Positions 55,601-62,543 of a stretch of DNA of 64,000 nucleotides are shown piece after piece. Within the stretch, counting starts at the first letter, position 1; every line of letters begins with the position of its first letter. The position numbers were made by a program, and so were the translations under genes. The stretch lies in assembly GCA_021732995.1 (NCBI GenBank), contig JAKFWA010000027.1, positions 62,001-126,000 on the forward strand, in the 5' to 3' direction. Below the pieces are notes generated by a model that was given only the letters and a program-made list of their open reading frames with translations, searched no databases and was not told the origin of the DNA. The DNA comes from Planctomycetaceae bacterium. Its GTDB lineage: Bacteria; Planctomycetota; Planctomycetia; Planctomycetales; Planctomycetaceae.

Positions 55601-57059
55601 TGATCTCGTTGACGACGAGATGAGTCGCGTGCTGCAAGTTCCGGGCTGGAGCAACATCTTCACTCAGCCCATCATCAATCGCATCGAGATGCTTTCGACC
55701 GGCGTGCGAACGGATATCGGCGTGAAGGTCTTTGGCCCCGATCTTGAAACGATTGATCGCGTTTGCAAAGACGTCGAAGCCGCTCTCAAGCCGATCAATG
55801 GAGCTCGTGACGCCATTGCCGCTCCGATCATGGGCAAGGGCTATTTGCAGATCGACATCGACCGCAAAGCTGCAGCGCGCTACGGCATTAGCGTCGAAGA
55901 TATCCAGAACGAAATTGAAGTTGCTCTGGCAGGTCGTACGGTCACTTACACAGTCGAGAAACGCGAACGGTTCCCCGTTCGCATTCGCTATGCCCGCGTG
56001 AATCGCGAAGACGAAGAAAGCATTCGCAAGCTGCTAGTCAGTTCCAATGGCATGTCCCTCTCAAGCGGATCGGCCATGGGCGGCGGCATGAGTGGTTCGT
56101 CGGCCAAGAGCACGACAATGTCGTCGAGTAAGACGGAGTCGTCTGCAACAGCGGAATCACTGACCGCGCCGACGGTCCCAGATGACTCGCATTCAGCGTC
56201 ACCAGCCCATGCACTGCGCGGTCAACCGCTCATCCCGTTGAGTGCGCTGGCCGAAGTCCGCATCGTCGAAGGCCCGGCCATGATCAAGAGCGAGAATGGC
56301 CGACTGCTGAATTACGTGACACTCAATGTGCGTGGCCGCGACATCGTCGGCTTCGTGGGCGAAGCCCAACGCGTCGTCGCTGAAAAGGTTACTTTGCCGG
56401 AAGGGGTGCATATTGAGTGGAGCGGCGAATTCGAGCATCAAGTCCGGGCCGCTCGCACGCTGCGGGTTGTCTTCCCCGTGGTCATCGTGCTGATCTTTGT
56501 GATTCTGTACCTGACTTATCACGACCTCGCCGACGCTGTGTTGATGATGCTAGCCGTCCCCGAGGCATTGGCTGGCGGCGCGTTCTTCATGTACTTGTTC
56601 CCCAAGATCATGAACGGCTGGGAAACGCCGCCGATGGATTTCAGCGTCGCCGTGTGGGTGGGTTTCATCGCCTGCTTCGGCATGGCCACCGAGACTGGCA
56701 TCATCATGCTGGTCTATCTGCGTGAAGCAATCGACAAACGCGGCGGACTGGAAAAGATCGCATCGCTCGAAGAGCTGCGGCAAGCGGTCATAGAAGGCGC
56801 GGTCCATCGTCTACGCCCCAAACTGCTCACCGAAGGAGTCGCCATCATCGCCATCTTTCCAATGGTCTTCGCGAAGGGAGTCGGCGGCGAAATCCTCGCG
56901 CCGATGGCCTTACCCGTACTCGGCGGCCTCCTGATCTCAGACGAAGTTGTCGATTTGTTCTTGCCCGTCCGCTTCTATTGGGTACGAAGAGCCCGCTGGC
57001 TCAAGCTACACGAAACTAAACTGACGACGTCCCCGTCTCCAACAGTGGTGGATAACTAG
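52662..57059 (+). CDS. Enlarged CusA-like RND efflux pump (set 3, 1465 aa)
   Basis: The start is GTG at 52662 with GGAGG five bases ahead. The pump opens MIERIIELSIRNRFLVLIV, has DAIPDLSENQVIVFVDW, and a relay helix SLAGLTISIGILVDQAIVMTEN (397-418) close to the Cu/Ag (CusA) type. Ordinary CusA has about 1050 residues. Three insertions explain the extra: about 55 residues giving two additional membrane helices (roughly 560-613), about 270 charged helical residues (roughly 703-975) in the periplasmic porter domain, and a Ser/Met-rich low-complexity loop (roughly 1130-1185). The TQPIINRIEMLSTGVRTDIGVKVFG block resumes after the long insert. It probably exports Cu(I)/Ag(I) with the upstream adaptor. 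Confidence 0.9.
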   Translation: MIERIIELSIRNRFLVLIVTVALTVAAIYATINTPVDAIPDLSENQVIVFVDWMGRSPREIEDQVTYPLSRKLQGLAGVRAVRSSSEFNFSMITIIFQDDIDFYFARQRVTEKLAQSNTFLPPGVVPYLAPDATALGQIFWYTVECDAAHPLDSGRLWALNKFYIAPQLNAAPGVADVAIVGGTPIEYQIDVRPEDLRAYGLTLGELYAAVGKSNQPSGGGVIQKNNAEYIVRGVGWIRDKEDIENTVIREVRGTPIYVGTVASVQLGTQFRRSVLEKDGNEVTGGVVLMRHGENPLAVTGVVKEKIQELQPGLPVGVHIVAAYDRTRLIHGAIHTLAEVMWHEMLIASVAILLILMHFRSVFVICITLPLAVLFSFLMMWLLRTFHIIDIQANIMSLAGLTISIGILVDQAIVMTENATHHLKEQFGDRKVSGDIREIIIPACRTVGRPIFFSVLIMLLSFIPVFMLSGREGKLFHPLAFTKSFAMIGVAIISVTVVPALLPTFLKGHLRSEEENWIVRSFIHIYRPLLTWALPRRNLVMWAFAVLLVLAAGMFPLQAIIGQGASEVAWRATFLAVFAVVTSLTVLSTRGWYWQVLSLASLLWIGLWAYQFPKIGVAFMPALDEGTTLDMPITVPRASVTQAADDLKARDALLRGFPEVESVIGKAGRADTPTDPAPLDMVETFVNFRPKGHWPKRVIRYPDAAKQAARVLTMLEERGFVGHSKSHDDRETLINDATQKAIERFDETMRELALLRYTEFERELAPQLVQFAIEDCVRKWKENGSLSTDPVLATDDLVSRYGYWLVEAPSLEDVTELVRHVARQLEQNGQLSDLVAALELKESAVITAWRGIQEAMGEKRPTFAVAVLRVVTAERARLWSERVHHLNWELADYGSEAFLAYALEEVASVARSTGLLVNVQRAAEAEAFADASLQSQLPNSSPSVSPLHPASGPLRELRDELLPSFRKDVFFWPRQTGPKGDLVDDEMSRVLQVPGWSNIFTQPIINRIEMLSTGVRTDIGVKVFGPDLETIDRVCKDVEAALKPINGARDAIAAPIMGKGYLQIDIDRKAAARYGISVEDIQNEIEVALAGRTVTYTVEKRERFPVRIRYARVNREDEESIRKLLVSSNGMSLSSGSAMGGGMSGSSAKSTTMSSSKTESSATAESLTAPTVPDDSHSASPAHALRGQPLIPLSALAEVRIVEGPAMIKSENGRLLNYVTLNVRGRDIVGFVGEAQRVVAEKVTLPEGVHIEWSGEFEHQVRAARTLRVVFPVVIVLIFVILYLTYHDLADAVLMMLAVPEALAGGAFFMYLFPKIMNGWETPPMDFSVAVWVGFIACFGMATETGIIMLVYLREAIDKRGGLEKIASLEELRQAVIEGAVHRLRPKLLTEGVAIIAIFPMVFAKGVGGEILAPMALPVLGGLLISDEVVDLFLPVRFYWVRRARWLKLHETKLTTSPSPTVVDN

Positions 57060-57379
57060 CATGATCGAGGGTTGCGACCGACGAACGAATAAGTATTTAC
57101 TGGACAGCAAACGGCCCCAGCACCACGTAACCATCCACTCAAACGACGGTATCAGCCCACCGACATATGACTTGATGTCTACCGACTCCGTCTTGAACTT
57201 CGCAGCGATGCGACCCGCGCGACTGTGGGCAAAAAGCCACTGCAATCAGTGCTCTTAACCGTGGGGAAGTCGTCTGCAAGTAAGGGTGGTGTTGCGGCCT
57301 GCGCTGATCAGGTCCGATATTGACTATGAGCGGTAGTTCGGAGACGAATGACTCATCCTCATTCGACAGGAATGCGGCC
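57060..57379. other. Intergenic region upstream of the ECF sigma gene
   Basis: The 320-bp gap contains no recognisable gene. It should hold the promoter of the sigma-factor operon. Alternative in-frame starts for the sigma gene (TTG 57320, ATG 57326) fall here. I see no clear hairpin or repeat. Confidence 0.35.
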
Positions 57380-57985
57380 ATGTACCAAGGCAACGAAATT
57401 TCCGACAAAAGTAAAGATGCGATCAATTCGGCACTGCTAGCCAATCACCGGCGTTTCCTTGGCTTTCTCGAAGCGCGCGTGGGAAACCGGCATGATGCCG
57501 AAGAGATTTTGCAGAACGCTTTCGTGCGTTCTCTGCAAAAAGGGGATGAGATACGCGACTCAGAGAATGTGGTCGCCTGGTTCTATCGCCTGCTTCGCAA
57601 CGCGGTTGTTGATCACTATCGGCATAGCACTGCCAGCCACCGGTTGCTTGAGAACTTCGCGGAGCAGCTTCTAGGCACGGATGAGCGCGCAGATGCGGCA
57701 CTCGACAACGTAATCTGCGAATGCGTGAAAGAACTCGTTCCGGTCCTCAAGGCCGAGTATGCAGACTTGATTACGCAGGTTGATTTGCGGGGAACTGACG
57801 TGACGTCCGTTGCAGAATCGCTGCACATTACCCCCGGCAACGCCCGCGTGCGTTTGCACCGAGCGCGAACTGCTCTGCGGCAAGAGGTGGAGCGAACATG
57901 CCGTACCTGCGCAACGCATGGGTGTCTCGATTGCACCTGCACCAAAAAGGACAATCCCCTACGAAAATCGCCTAAGGAGCTGTAA
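57380..57985 (+). CDS. ECF sigma factor with cysteine-rich C-terminal tail (CorE-like)
   Basis: The preferred start is ATG at 57380 (AGGA eight bases ahead); ATG at 57326 would add 18 residues. Region 2 is seen in NHRRFLGFLEARVGNRHDAEEILQNAFVRSLQ with VVAWFYRLLRNAVVDHYR. Region 4 is DLITQVDLRGTDVTSVAESLHITPGNARVRLHRARTALRQ. The tail CRTCATHGCLDCTC has five cysteines. This arrangement is that of CorE-type (ECF44) factors, whose cysteine domain binds Cu or Cd/Zn and switches activity directly, without an anti-sigma factor. None is seen here. It probably controls the following metal genes. Confidence 0.85.
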   Translation: MYQGNEISDKSKDAINSALLANHRRFLGFLEARVGNRHDAEEILQNAFVRSLQKGDEIRDSENVVAWFYRLLRNAVVDHYRHSTASHRLLENFAEQLLGTDERADAALDNVICECVKELVPVLKAEYADLITQVDLRGTDVTSVAESLHITPGNARVRLHRARTALRQEVERTCRTCATHGCLDCTCTKKDNPLRKSPKEL

Positions 57986-58088
57986 CGCTTACCGGGTGAG
58001 ACCGTCAGCAGTTGCAACAGAACGGGATGCTTGGAAGTAAACCCGGCTTTTCGGCCGGGACAAGCGAAACCGAAAAGGAGCAAATGCC

Positions 58089-58829
58089 ATGACGAACACA
58101 CTGCGCCTCCAGACCAATCTCAACTGCCATGCCTGTGTTGCGGCTGTGAAGCGGTACCTGGATGGCGACCCGTCGATTTCTCGCTGGGAGGTGGACATTG
58201 GAGTCCCAGAGAAAACGCTGAAAGTACAGGGAGATTCAGTTTCGATCGACAACGTAAAAGCTGCACTCGCGAAGGCGGGCTTCAAAGTGCTGGGTGAAAT
58301 TTCTGACCAATCGCCAGATCAGGCATTGCCGATCACGTACTATCCACTGGCGCTGCTCGTGACCTTGCTGGTCGGAGTGGTGTGCCTGGTGGAACTTGGA
58401 GCCAGTAGCTTCGCCTGGGAGCGGGCGATGCGGAATTTCATGGGCGGTTTCTTTGTCGCCTTCGCTTTTTTCAAGTTGCTCGACCTGCGTGGATTCGCTG
58501 ACTCTTACCAGATGTACGACGTGGTGGCACGGCGTTTCTGGGGTTACGCTTATGTCTACCCATTCATCGAATTGCTGCTCGGAGCCGCTTATCTAACAGG
58601 GTTCCAATCCGCGGCGACGAACTTCGCCACGATCGTGGTCATGTCCGTCAGTTCTGTCGGTGTGATCCAGAGCTTGCTCGCCAAGCGTAAAATTCGCTGT
58701 GCGTGCCTGGGCACGGTTTTCAACTTGCCGATGTCCGCGGTCACGCTCGTCGAAGATGTGCTGATGATCGTCATGGCAACCTTGATGCTCTTTTCGGCAA
58801 CACACTGGCTACAGGCTGTTGCTTCCTAA
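58089..58829 (+). CDS. HMA domain fused to MauE/DoxX-like membrane protein
   Basis: The ATG at 58089 has AAGGAG eight bases ahead. The N-terminal 75 residues form an HMA domain (LQTNLNCHACVAAVKRYL, Cys 13 and 16). Four membrane helices of the MauE/DoxX type follow (ALLVTLLVGVVCLVEL, GGFFVAFAFFKLLDL, YPFIELLLGAAYL, TIVVMSVSSVGVIQSLL). They contain the family's KRKIRCACLGTVFNLPMSAVTLVED cysteine pair and a final helix. MauE-like proteins handle thiol/disulfide or electron flow for protein maturation. Here the HMA domain implies metal transfer across the membrane. It lies 100 bp after the sigma gene and is probably in its regulon. Confidence 0.85.
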   Translation: MTNTLRLQTNLNCHACVAAVKRYLDGDPSISRWEVDIGVPEKTLKVQGDSVSIDNVKAALAKAGFKVLGEISDQSPDQALPITYYPLALLVTLLVGVVCLVELGASSFAWERAMRNFMGGFFVAFAFFKLLDLRGFADSYQMYDVVARRFWGYAYVYPFIELLLGAAYLTGFQSAATNFATIVVMSVSSVGVIQSLLAKRKIRCACLGTVFNLPMSAVTLVEDVLMIVMATLMLFSATHWLQAVAS

Positions 58830-59064
58830 CAGATCCCATTTCACAGGGAGGTAGTTTTCCACTCAAGTTTCTATTCCGGCGATGAGCACAATAAATCCAT
58901 CGCTTTCAAGCGGGCATTCCGCCTTCGTTGTCTGTCAACTGCAACGTGGTCACCGATTTGAGCTGTTCGCGAAATCGATAATGACAAGAATCGGGACAGA
59001 CGATAGATTCGACGCTGCAACCGGCTTGGCCGTCGTGCGACTTTTCAAGGTTCATTGATCTGAC

Positions 59065-59514
59065 ATGTTTCGCTACCTCCTTGCCACATACATGCTGCTG
59101 CTGTCGCTCACGGGACCGAACCCGTGTTGCTGCACGCTCGCGCGGTTTGCGGCCTTGACGACGTCTTGGGCCAGGACCGGCGACAACCAGGGAGTTCAGT
59201 GGGCATCCTGCTGTCAGCAGCAACTCGCCAGCGACTCGGATGACAAGCAAGAGAAAGCTCCGTCGCACAGCCGATTGCCCACCGAACGCTGCAAGTGCGA
59301 AAAGAGTTTGTGCAACACCGTACCGTCGCCGAGTACCGAGTTCACGATCGAGATGACTCGTGCGTGGTTGGATGATTTGGCTTTGAACCGCGCCGCCCCG
59401 CTGATGCGGGAGGCTGGCGACTTCTTCGCGATGGTGGTGTATCCCGATGGGACACCACCCGCGGCACGATCGGGTCGCGAGATCCGCGTCGCTCTCCATT
59501 CGTGGCAGTGCTAA
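59065..59514 (+). CDS. Cysteine-rich exported peptide, third example (149 aa)
   Basis: A signal peptide-like start (MFRYLLATYMLLLSLTGPN) is followed by PCCCTLARF, a WASCCQQQ block and ERCKCEKSLCNTV, nine cysteines in the first 90 residues. A Cys-poor region (STEFTIEMTRAWLDDLAL) runs to a single C-terminal Cys. It precedes the exported HGG/YHS and TRASH genes by about 240 bp. Cys-rich exported peptides head RND sets 2 and 3 in the same way. An opposite-strand open frame here has shadow-like composition. The function is inferred as metal binding or sensing. Confidence 0.6.
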   Translation: MFRYLLATYMLLLSLTGPNPCCCTLARFAALTTSWARTGDNQGVQWASCCQQQLASDSDDKQEKAPSHSRLPTERCKCEKSLCNTVPSPSTEFTIEMTRAWLDDLALNRAAPLMREAGDFFAMVVYPDGTPPAARSGREIRVALHSWQC

Positions 59515-59751
59515 TCGCCACATCGCCGATCGTTAGGTGCGACTAAGGATTGGTCGCTGCCGGCTGATTTCGGCAATTCTGTTTGGCTCAACCGCGACCA
59601 AATACAAGCCCGACGCGCCAGCGAGTGTGTTGCTGCGCCGGAATGCTTGTATTGGCAAGGCTTCGTGTGCCAAGTGATGCGCGGCATCACACCGAGTTAG
59701 ATTCTAAATTTTGTGCATCGGCGCGCTGGGCGGGCCGGAAAGGATCAGATC

Positions 59752-60621
59752 ATGTTTTCTCAAAAGGCTTGGATTGCCTGTGGCTTCGTGCTGAGTGGAA
59801 TCGTTCTCGTTTCCGGCTGCGCGGATCGTAGCTCGACCTCAGCAACTTCTTCTCCAACAACAACGACTGTCGTGCCGGCATCGGCCACGACGGGGACTCC
59901 GGCCGCGAACTCGGAAGAGCACGGCCATAAGGCGGGTGCTCATGGCGGGATCATGATTTCGCTCGGTCGCGACAGCTACCACGCGGAGGCCGTCTTCGAG
60001 AAAGGGGGCGTGTTGCGGCTCTACACGCTCGGCAAAGAAGAGTCGCGCGTGATTGATGTCGAGAAGCAGACGCTCAAAGGCTTCGTGAAGGCGGAAGGCG
60101 AATCCGAAGCGGAACAGTTCACGCTCGAATCCGAACCGCAGGACGGCGACGCCGAAGGGCGCACGTCGCAGTTCGTGGGCACGCTGCCGAAGGGGCTGTG
60201 GGGTCTGAATCTGGAAGTGACGGTCCCCAACATTGTGATCTCCGGCGAGCGATTCCGGCTGGGCTTCAAGTCCACTCCCGAAGAGCACGACGAAGGGATG
60301 CCCAACAAAGTGCTCGCCCAGGAAGAGCAAAAGCTGTATCTGACGCCAGGTGGCCTCTACACCGAAGAGGACATCAAGGCCAACGGTAGCACGACGGCCT
60401 CGGCGAAGTTCAAGGGGATGATGTCCGCTCACAACAACAAGCCTGAGCCGGGCGACAAGATTTGCCCGATCAGCCTGACCAAGGCGAATTCAAAATTCAC
60501 ATGGTTCGTCGGCGGGAAAGCCTACGAATTCTGCTGCCCGCCATGCGTGGATGAGTTCGTGAAAACGGCGAAGGCAACTCCCGCCGAGATCAAGCAGCCG
60601 GAGGATTATGTCAAGCGCTAA
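59752..60621 (+). CDS. Lipoprotein with HGG/YHAE domain and C-terminal YHS-type module (289 aa)
   Basis: The ATG at 59752 has AAGGA seven bases ahead, and the signal ends LVSGCADR (lipobox). A Ser/Thr-rich linker and a His segment (EEHGHKAGAHGG) lead to the domain seen in the 27813 lipoprotein (GRDSYHAEAVFEKGGVLRLYTLG and PQDGDAEGRTSQF). The C-terminus has a YHS/TRASH-like site, KICPISLTKANSKFTW...FCCPPC (C-x22-C-x3-C). Such fusions occur on planctomycete efflux adaptors. It is probably a periplasmic copper-handling protein of the fourth set. Confidence 0.82.
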   Translation: MFSQKAWIACGFVLSGIVLVSGCADRSSTSATSSPTTTTVVPASATTGTPAANSEEHGHKAGAHGGIMISLGRDSYHAEAVFEKGGVLRLYTLGKEESRVIDVEKQTLKGFVKAEGESEAEQFTLESEPQDGDAEGRTSQFVGTLPKGLWGLNLEVTVPNIVISGERFRLGFKSTPEEHDEGMPNKVLAQEEQKLYLTPGGLYTEEDIKANGSTTASAKFKGMMSAHNNKPEPGDKICPISLTKANSKFTWFVGGKAYEFCCPPCVDEFVKTAKATPAEIKQPEDYVKR

Positions 60622-60662
60622 AGCTGTTGCCGGAGGCTTTGGTTCCTCGGTTTCCGGTAACG

Positions 60663-60723
60663 CCTCACGGTGCGGTGGGTCTGTCGCATGGTCCGCTCCT
60701 GCCCGCCGTATCCGTGAGGTTTT
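60663..60723 (+). terminator. Nested hairpin with U-tract between lipoprotein genes
   Basis: An outer 8-bp stem (60663-60670 with 60712-60719) and an inner 7-bp stem (60673-60679 with 60702-60708) are followed by tttt (60720-60723). The ATG of the next gene is 45 bp further on. It may terminate or act as an attenuator. Confidence 0.5.
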
Positions 60724-60768
60724 CAAACACTCATCAGGAAATGTCTTCACAAGGAAGTGGAGGTTGCC

Positions 60769-61230
60769 ATGAACGGATTCAGGTTCAGTCGAGTCGTCTT
60801 GGTCGTGGCGTTGACGGTCACGATGTCGGTCGGTTGTGCAGCATCGCGCGGCCGAGGTTGTCATGGTGGTGGTTGTCGAGTTTCGTCATCGGCCGGGTCT
60901 GTTCCACCGCGTCGCAGCGACGCGGTTCAGGCCCACGCCACTGACGAAACACCGCGCGGAAAGGTTCAACAAACGTGTCCGGTGACGGGAGAAAAACTCG
61001 GTTCGATGGGACCGCCGATTCCCGTCACGGTCGCCGAGAAGAGCATTCGAGTCTGCTGCGACAGTTGCGTCGCCGCCGTGAAAAAGAACCCAAACAAGTA
61101 TTTGAAAATCGTTGACGACGAACTCGCGCTGTCGGACTCATCCGAGGTCCGGCGGGAGGCGTTTTACGACCGGCCTGCGGAGGCCGGCCGTAGTTCTCGA
61201 TCGTCAGGAAGTTGCCGAAGTTGTCGCTAA
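60769..61230 (+). CDS. Lipoprotein with one LGSMG...CCxxC module (153 aa)
   Basis: The ATG at 60769 has GGAGG five bases ahead, and the signal ends VTMSVGCAASRG (lipobox). A Gly/His/Arg segment precedes the module QTCPVTGEKLGSMGPPIPVTV...RVCCDSCV (C-x25-C-x3-C). The C-terminal 35 residues (RREAFYDRPAEAGRSSRSS...) are Arg/Ser-rich and include a perfect inverted repeat in the DNA (61170-61187). This tail may be an added, non-conserved extension. It belongs to the chain of module-bearing genes 59752-62402. Confidence 0.75.
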   Translation: MNGFRFSRVVLVVALTVTMSVGCAASRGRGCHGGGCRVSSSAGSVPPRRSDAVQAHATDETPRGKVQQTCPVTGEKLGSMGPPIPVTVAEKSIRVCCDSCVAAVKKNPNKYLKIVDDELALSDSSEVRREAFYDRPAEAGRSSRSSGSCRSCR

Positions 61231-61243
61231 CCCAAACTAGCCC

Positions 61244-61259
61244 GAACGGAGTCCCGTTC
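61244..61259 (+). terminator. Short hairpin between module genes
   Basis: A 6-bp stem (61244-61249 with 61254-61259, loop agtc) is followed by atttccc, a weak T-tract. It lies 14 bp past the stop of the 60769 gene and 24 bp before the next ATG. A minor attenuator or mRNA-end structure is possible. Confidence 0.35.
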
Positions 61260-61282
61260 ATTTCCCATCAGAAAGGAATCCC

Positions 61283-61666
61283 ATGAGTCCTCGAATTCTC
61301 AATGCCGCGAGCTTTGCCGCGCTCGCTTTGTTTCTGACCGGATGCGGCTCGGCTCAAAACGGAACGCCGACCGCAGCTCCGAATTCACAAAGCGCCGTTC
61401 ACGATGACAATGACAAGGCGGGGCAAAAGGCGAACATTGCCCAGCTCAGCGACGAGGATCGCCCGCTGGCGGAAGCTCAGGGTTACTGCGCGGTAACGGC
61501 CGAGCCGCTCGGTTCAATGGGACCGCCACTCAAGCTGGTCGTCAACGAGCAGCCCGTCTTCGTCTGCTGCAAAGGCTGCGAGAAGAAGGCCAAGTCCAAC
61601 CCGGACAAGACGCTCGCCAAAGTCGAGGAACTCAAGGCCAAGGTGAAATCGGAAAGCCACAACTGA
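61283..61666 (+). CDS. Lipoprotein with one LGSMG...CCxxC module (127 aa)
   Basis: The ATG at 61283 has AAAGGA six bases ahead. The lipoprotein signal ends ALFLTGCGSAQ. An acidic linker is followed by a single module, LAEAQGYCAVTAEPLGSMGPPLKLVVNEQPVFVCCKGCEKKA, here read as two parts around LGSMG. A Lys/Glu helix (KVEELKAKVK) closes it. Its module is close to those at the C-terminus of the 50342 adaptor. It is probably anchored in the outer or inner membrane facing the periplasm and binds Cu/Ag. It is cotranscribed with the neighbours at 60769 and 61737. Confidence 0.78.
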   Translation: MSPRILNAASFAALALFLTGCGSAQNGTPTAAPNSQSAVHDDNDKAGQKANIAQLSDEDRPLAEAQGYCAVTAEPLGSMGPPLKLVVNEQPVFVCCKGCEKKAKSNPDKTLAKVEELKAKVKSESHN

Positions 61667-61736
61667 GTTCTGTTTTGCAAACGCCGTTCGAGATACCCAA
61701 CTGAATTTCCCCACTCTTGAAATGGAGCAGAGAGTT

Positions 61737-62402
61737 ATGAAAACGAATCGTTGGTTTCCCGTCACGTTGATCGTCGGCACGTTCGTGTTGTCAGCCTTTG
61801 CGCTGTCGATCGCATTCGCACACGACGAAGACAAGCCAGGTCACAAATCCGACAAACCCGATGAAGCCAAAATCAAAGCCGCAATGGCCAAACTTCCGGA
61901 AGCGGATCGGTCAGCCGCGGCGGCTCAGCGGTACTGCCCGATGATGGACACCGTCCGGCTGGGAGCGATGGGTACTCCCGTCAAAGTTGTGATCGGCGGC
62001 AAGCCGGTCTTCCTGTGTTGCAGTGGTTGCAAAGACGAAGCGGTAGAGCACGGCAAGGAGACTGTGGCCAAAGTCGAGAAGCTCAAGAAGGCAACCGCCG
62101 CCGTCGCGAAGTTGTCGGCCGCCGATCAACCGCTCGCGGAAGCTCAACTCTTCTGTCCCATCGAAGAAGGCAGCCGACTCGGTTCAATGGGCACGCCGGT
62201 CAAGTTGATGCTGGACGGCAAGCCGGTCTTCTTGTGCTGCAAGGGGTGCGAAGACGGCGCTCGCGAGAACGCCAAGACCACGCTCGCCAAAGTGGACGAG
62301 ATCAAAAAGGAAAACGTGAAGGCCGGTCACCACGACGGTCACGATCACAAACATGGAGCGGCTGACCACGAACACAAGAAAGGAATCGCTCCCAAGAAGT
62401 AG
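61737..62402 (+). CDS. Exported protein with two tandem LG(S/A)MG...CCxxC modules (221 aa)
   Basis: The start is ATG at 61737, with GGAG about eight bases ahead. A signal peptide (WFPVTLIVGTFVLSAFALSIAFA) is followed by an acidic/Lys linker. Module 1 is YCPMMDTVRLGAMGTPVK...VFLCCSGC and module 2 is FCPIEEGSRLGSMGTPVK...VFLCCKGC. Each is preceded by an Ala/Lys helix containing ADQPLAEAQ or a variant. The C-terminus is His-rich (HHDGHDHKHGAADHEHKK), adding another metal site. No lipobox is seen, so it is probably soluble in the periplasm. It is likely a metal buffer or shuttle for the efflux adaptors. Confidence 0.8.
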   Translation: MKTNRWFPVTLIVGTFVLSAFALSIAFAHDEDKPGHKSDKPDEAKIKAAMAKLPEADRSAAAAQRYCPMMDTVRLGAMGTPVKVVIGGKPVFLCCSGCKDEAVEHGKETVAKVEKLKKATAAVAKLSAADQPLAEAQLFCPIEEGSRLGSMGTPVKLMLDGKPVFLCCKGCEDGARENAKTTLAKVDEIKKENVKAGHHDGHDHKHGAADHEHKKGIAPKK

Positions 62403-62426
62403 TCGCGCGGTGCGACCTCCACGATT

Positions 62427-62522
62427 GGCACCGGCCTCTGGTTGGCGACAACCAAGGGATTGACTTCCTCGGCGATTGGTTCTCTGGAGGAAGAACGCCA
62501 GACAGTTGGCCGGTGCCTTTTT
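62427..62522 (+). ncRNA. Structured leader or terminator with a three-way-junction fold
   Basis: A perfect 10-bp stem (62427-62436 with 62508-62517) encloses a 6-bp hairpin with a GCGA (GNRA) tetraloop (62439-62444 with 62449-62454) and a 5-bp hairpin (62483-62487 with 62498-62502). ttttt follows (62518-62522), then the ribosome site of the next gene at 62532. The layout fits either a terminator or a cis-acting attenuator. The fold was made by eye. Confidence 0.5.
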
Positions 62523-62543
62523 CACCTTCCCAAGGAGTTCATC

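Noticed and set aside
58906-59523. Minus-strand open frame (205 codons) over the Cys-rich peptide gene
   Set aside because: Its composition is Arg/Ser-rich with no domain, while the plus-strand frame has a signal peptide and clustered cysteines like its two counterparts.
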